Of a stretch of 64,000 nucleotides of DNA, positions 63,246 to 64,000 are shown piece after piece. This DNA comes from Gambelia wislizenii (lineage: Eukaryota; Chordata; Lepidosauria; Squamata; Crotaphytidae), in assembly GCA_030847615.1 (NCBI GenBank), contig JAUMIR010000003.1:193263149-193327148 (forward strand). Direction: 5' to 3'. The notes below the pieces were generated by a model. It worked only from the letters and a program-made list of their open reading frames with translations. It had not been told where the DNA came from and did not search any database. Position numbers and translations under genes: made by a program. Positions within the stretch are counted from its first letter, which is position 1; each line of letters opens with the position of its first letter.

Positions 63246-64000
63246 ATGACCAGTTATGCTGCTGGGATGCCAGCATCACCAGGAGGTCTGTGCCAGAACA
63301 CTTCTGGGCACGATCAGGAAAGCCAGGTAAGTGTCACCCTTCCCCCCTCCCCAGGTTGCTTTTACAATGTTTAGTGTGTTTTTGTGCTTGCTGTCAATTG
63401 TTTTCTTTTCCTTTAATTTTTGCTTTTTAAATTTCCCTCCACCCGTTCTCTCACGAGAATGGGCGGGATTTGCTTTCTGGGATATGAATGAAGTTTTGCA
63501 ACAACTCCATTCACACCCGGACTGCCGAAGGGAGGGGGAGCACTCCAGATCACGTAGCAAGGTAAGCTTTTGGAAAAAAATCTTTCGTTACGGGGACAGG
63601 AGTGGGTGGGAGTGTAGCAGTGGGGGGGGGTAGCAGGACAGGAACAGTTTCTAGGGTCCTGTGTGATAATCTCCTAAATGTGACAATGGCCCCAGCAGTC
63701 TGGTCCCACAGTTCCTAGCTCTGGCTGCCTGTCACTCTCACCTTGCCATAGGACTTGGGGCCTGGGTCTCCAGGTGACCTTGCTGTAGACAAGTGATGCT
63801 AAAAGTGTTTCTTCTGGTGGTAAGCATGACCAACCCTTATTCCAAGTTAAATAAAATCAGTCTGAGTCAGTGTGAACAATTTAACAAACCACTTCATATT
63901 ATTTATTACAACCAAGCTTTAACAATTTCCAGGATTGGGTATTAACTATATATTCTGGCTCCCCACCATGCGGCAGAGCCAATCGGGCTGGGAAGCTGCC
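63246..64000. other. No gene seen at the right edge
   Basis: Unique DNA with slightly raised GC and some CpG around 63440-63600. Donor-like AGGTAAG motifs occur at 63325 and 63560 but no convincing exon frame joins them. The ORFs at 63276-63560 and 63331-63633 are overlapping low-complexity frames. Confidence 0.4.

Noticed and set aside
63260..63600. Possible host exon with AGGTAAG donor-like sites at 63325 and 63560
   Set aside because: No frame of useful length joins an acceptor to these sites, and no known protein motif is seen.

Overview
This window is vertebrate nuclear DNA, most likely from a squamate reptile (lizard or snake). The evidence is the repeat mix: CR1, L2, L1 and BovB-type non-LTR retrotransposons, GIY-YIG Penelope-like elements, a DIRS-type tyrosine-recombinase retrotransposon, a DD34D mariner, tRNA-headed SINEs with a BovB-like tail, and many short palindromic DNA elements. 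The DNA is AT-rich and CpG-poor. I recognise no host protein-coding exon, rRNA or tRNA gene; it reads as an intergenic or intronic repeat-rich region.

Layout. 1-8.3 kb: a dispersed repeat at the left edge, a Penelope-like 3' fragment with a decayed hammerhead ribozyme, then an almost full-length antisense L2. 8.5-15 kb: short inverted-repeat elements, a LINE tail, an L2 3' end and plain unique DNA. 15.1-17.1 kb: a 1.6-kb terminal-inverted-repeat element carrying two GC-rich minisatellites, and a Tigger/pogo-like MITE. 18.3-23.9 kb: inverted-terminus repeats, a palindromic MITE, a second Penelope-like element split by a solo LTR, a SINE and a CR1 tail. 24.6-29.8 kb: a decayed but complete-looking DIRS element (gag, RT/RNase H, tyrosine recombinase) abutting a third Penelope 3' end. 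30-50 kb: mostly unique DNA with two antisense L1 3' ends, a BovB RT fragment, a CpG-rich possible transposon, a 642-bp TIR element and small CR1, SINE and palindromic pieces. 50.9-62.8 kb: a stack of nested insertions.

The stack is the most informative part. A CR1 is split by a TIR transposon that itself holds an LTR-like insert. Next to it lies a mariner split by a full-length L1, with a 14-bp target-site duplication carrying one mismatch. The L1 is split inside ORF1 by an antisense CR1 with a 9-bp duplication. That CR1 has an uninterrupted 1023-codon ORF2 with all expected endonuclease and reverse-transcriptase catalytic residues, so it is the youngest and only potentially functional coding sequence here.

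The elements do not form a host pathway. Their relations are historical (who inserted into whom) and parasitic (SINE and MITE families that use LINE or transposase machinery). Several long unique stretches could hold conserved regulatory DNA, but that cannot be shown from one sequence.
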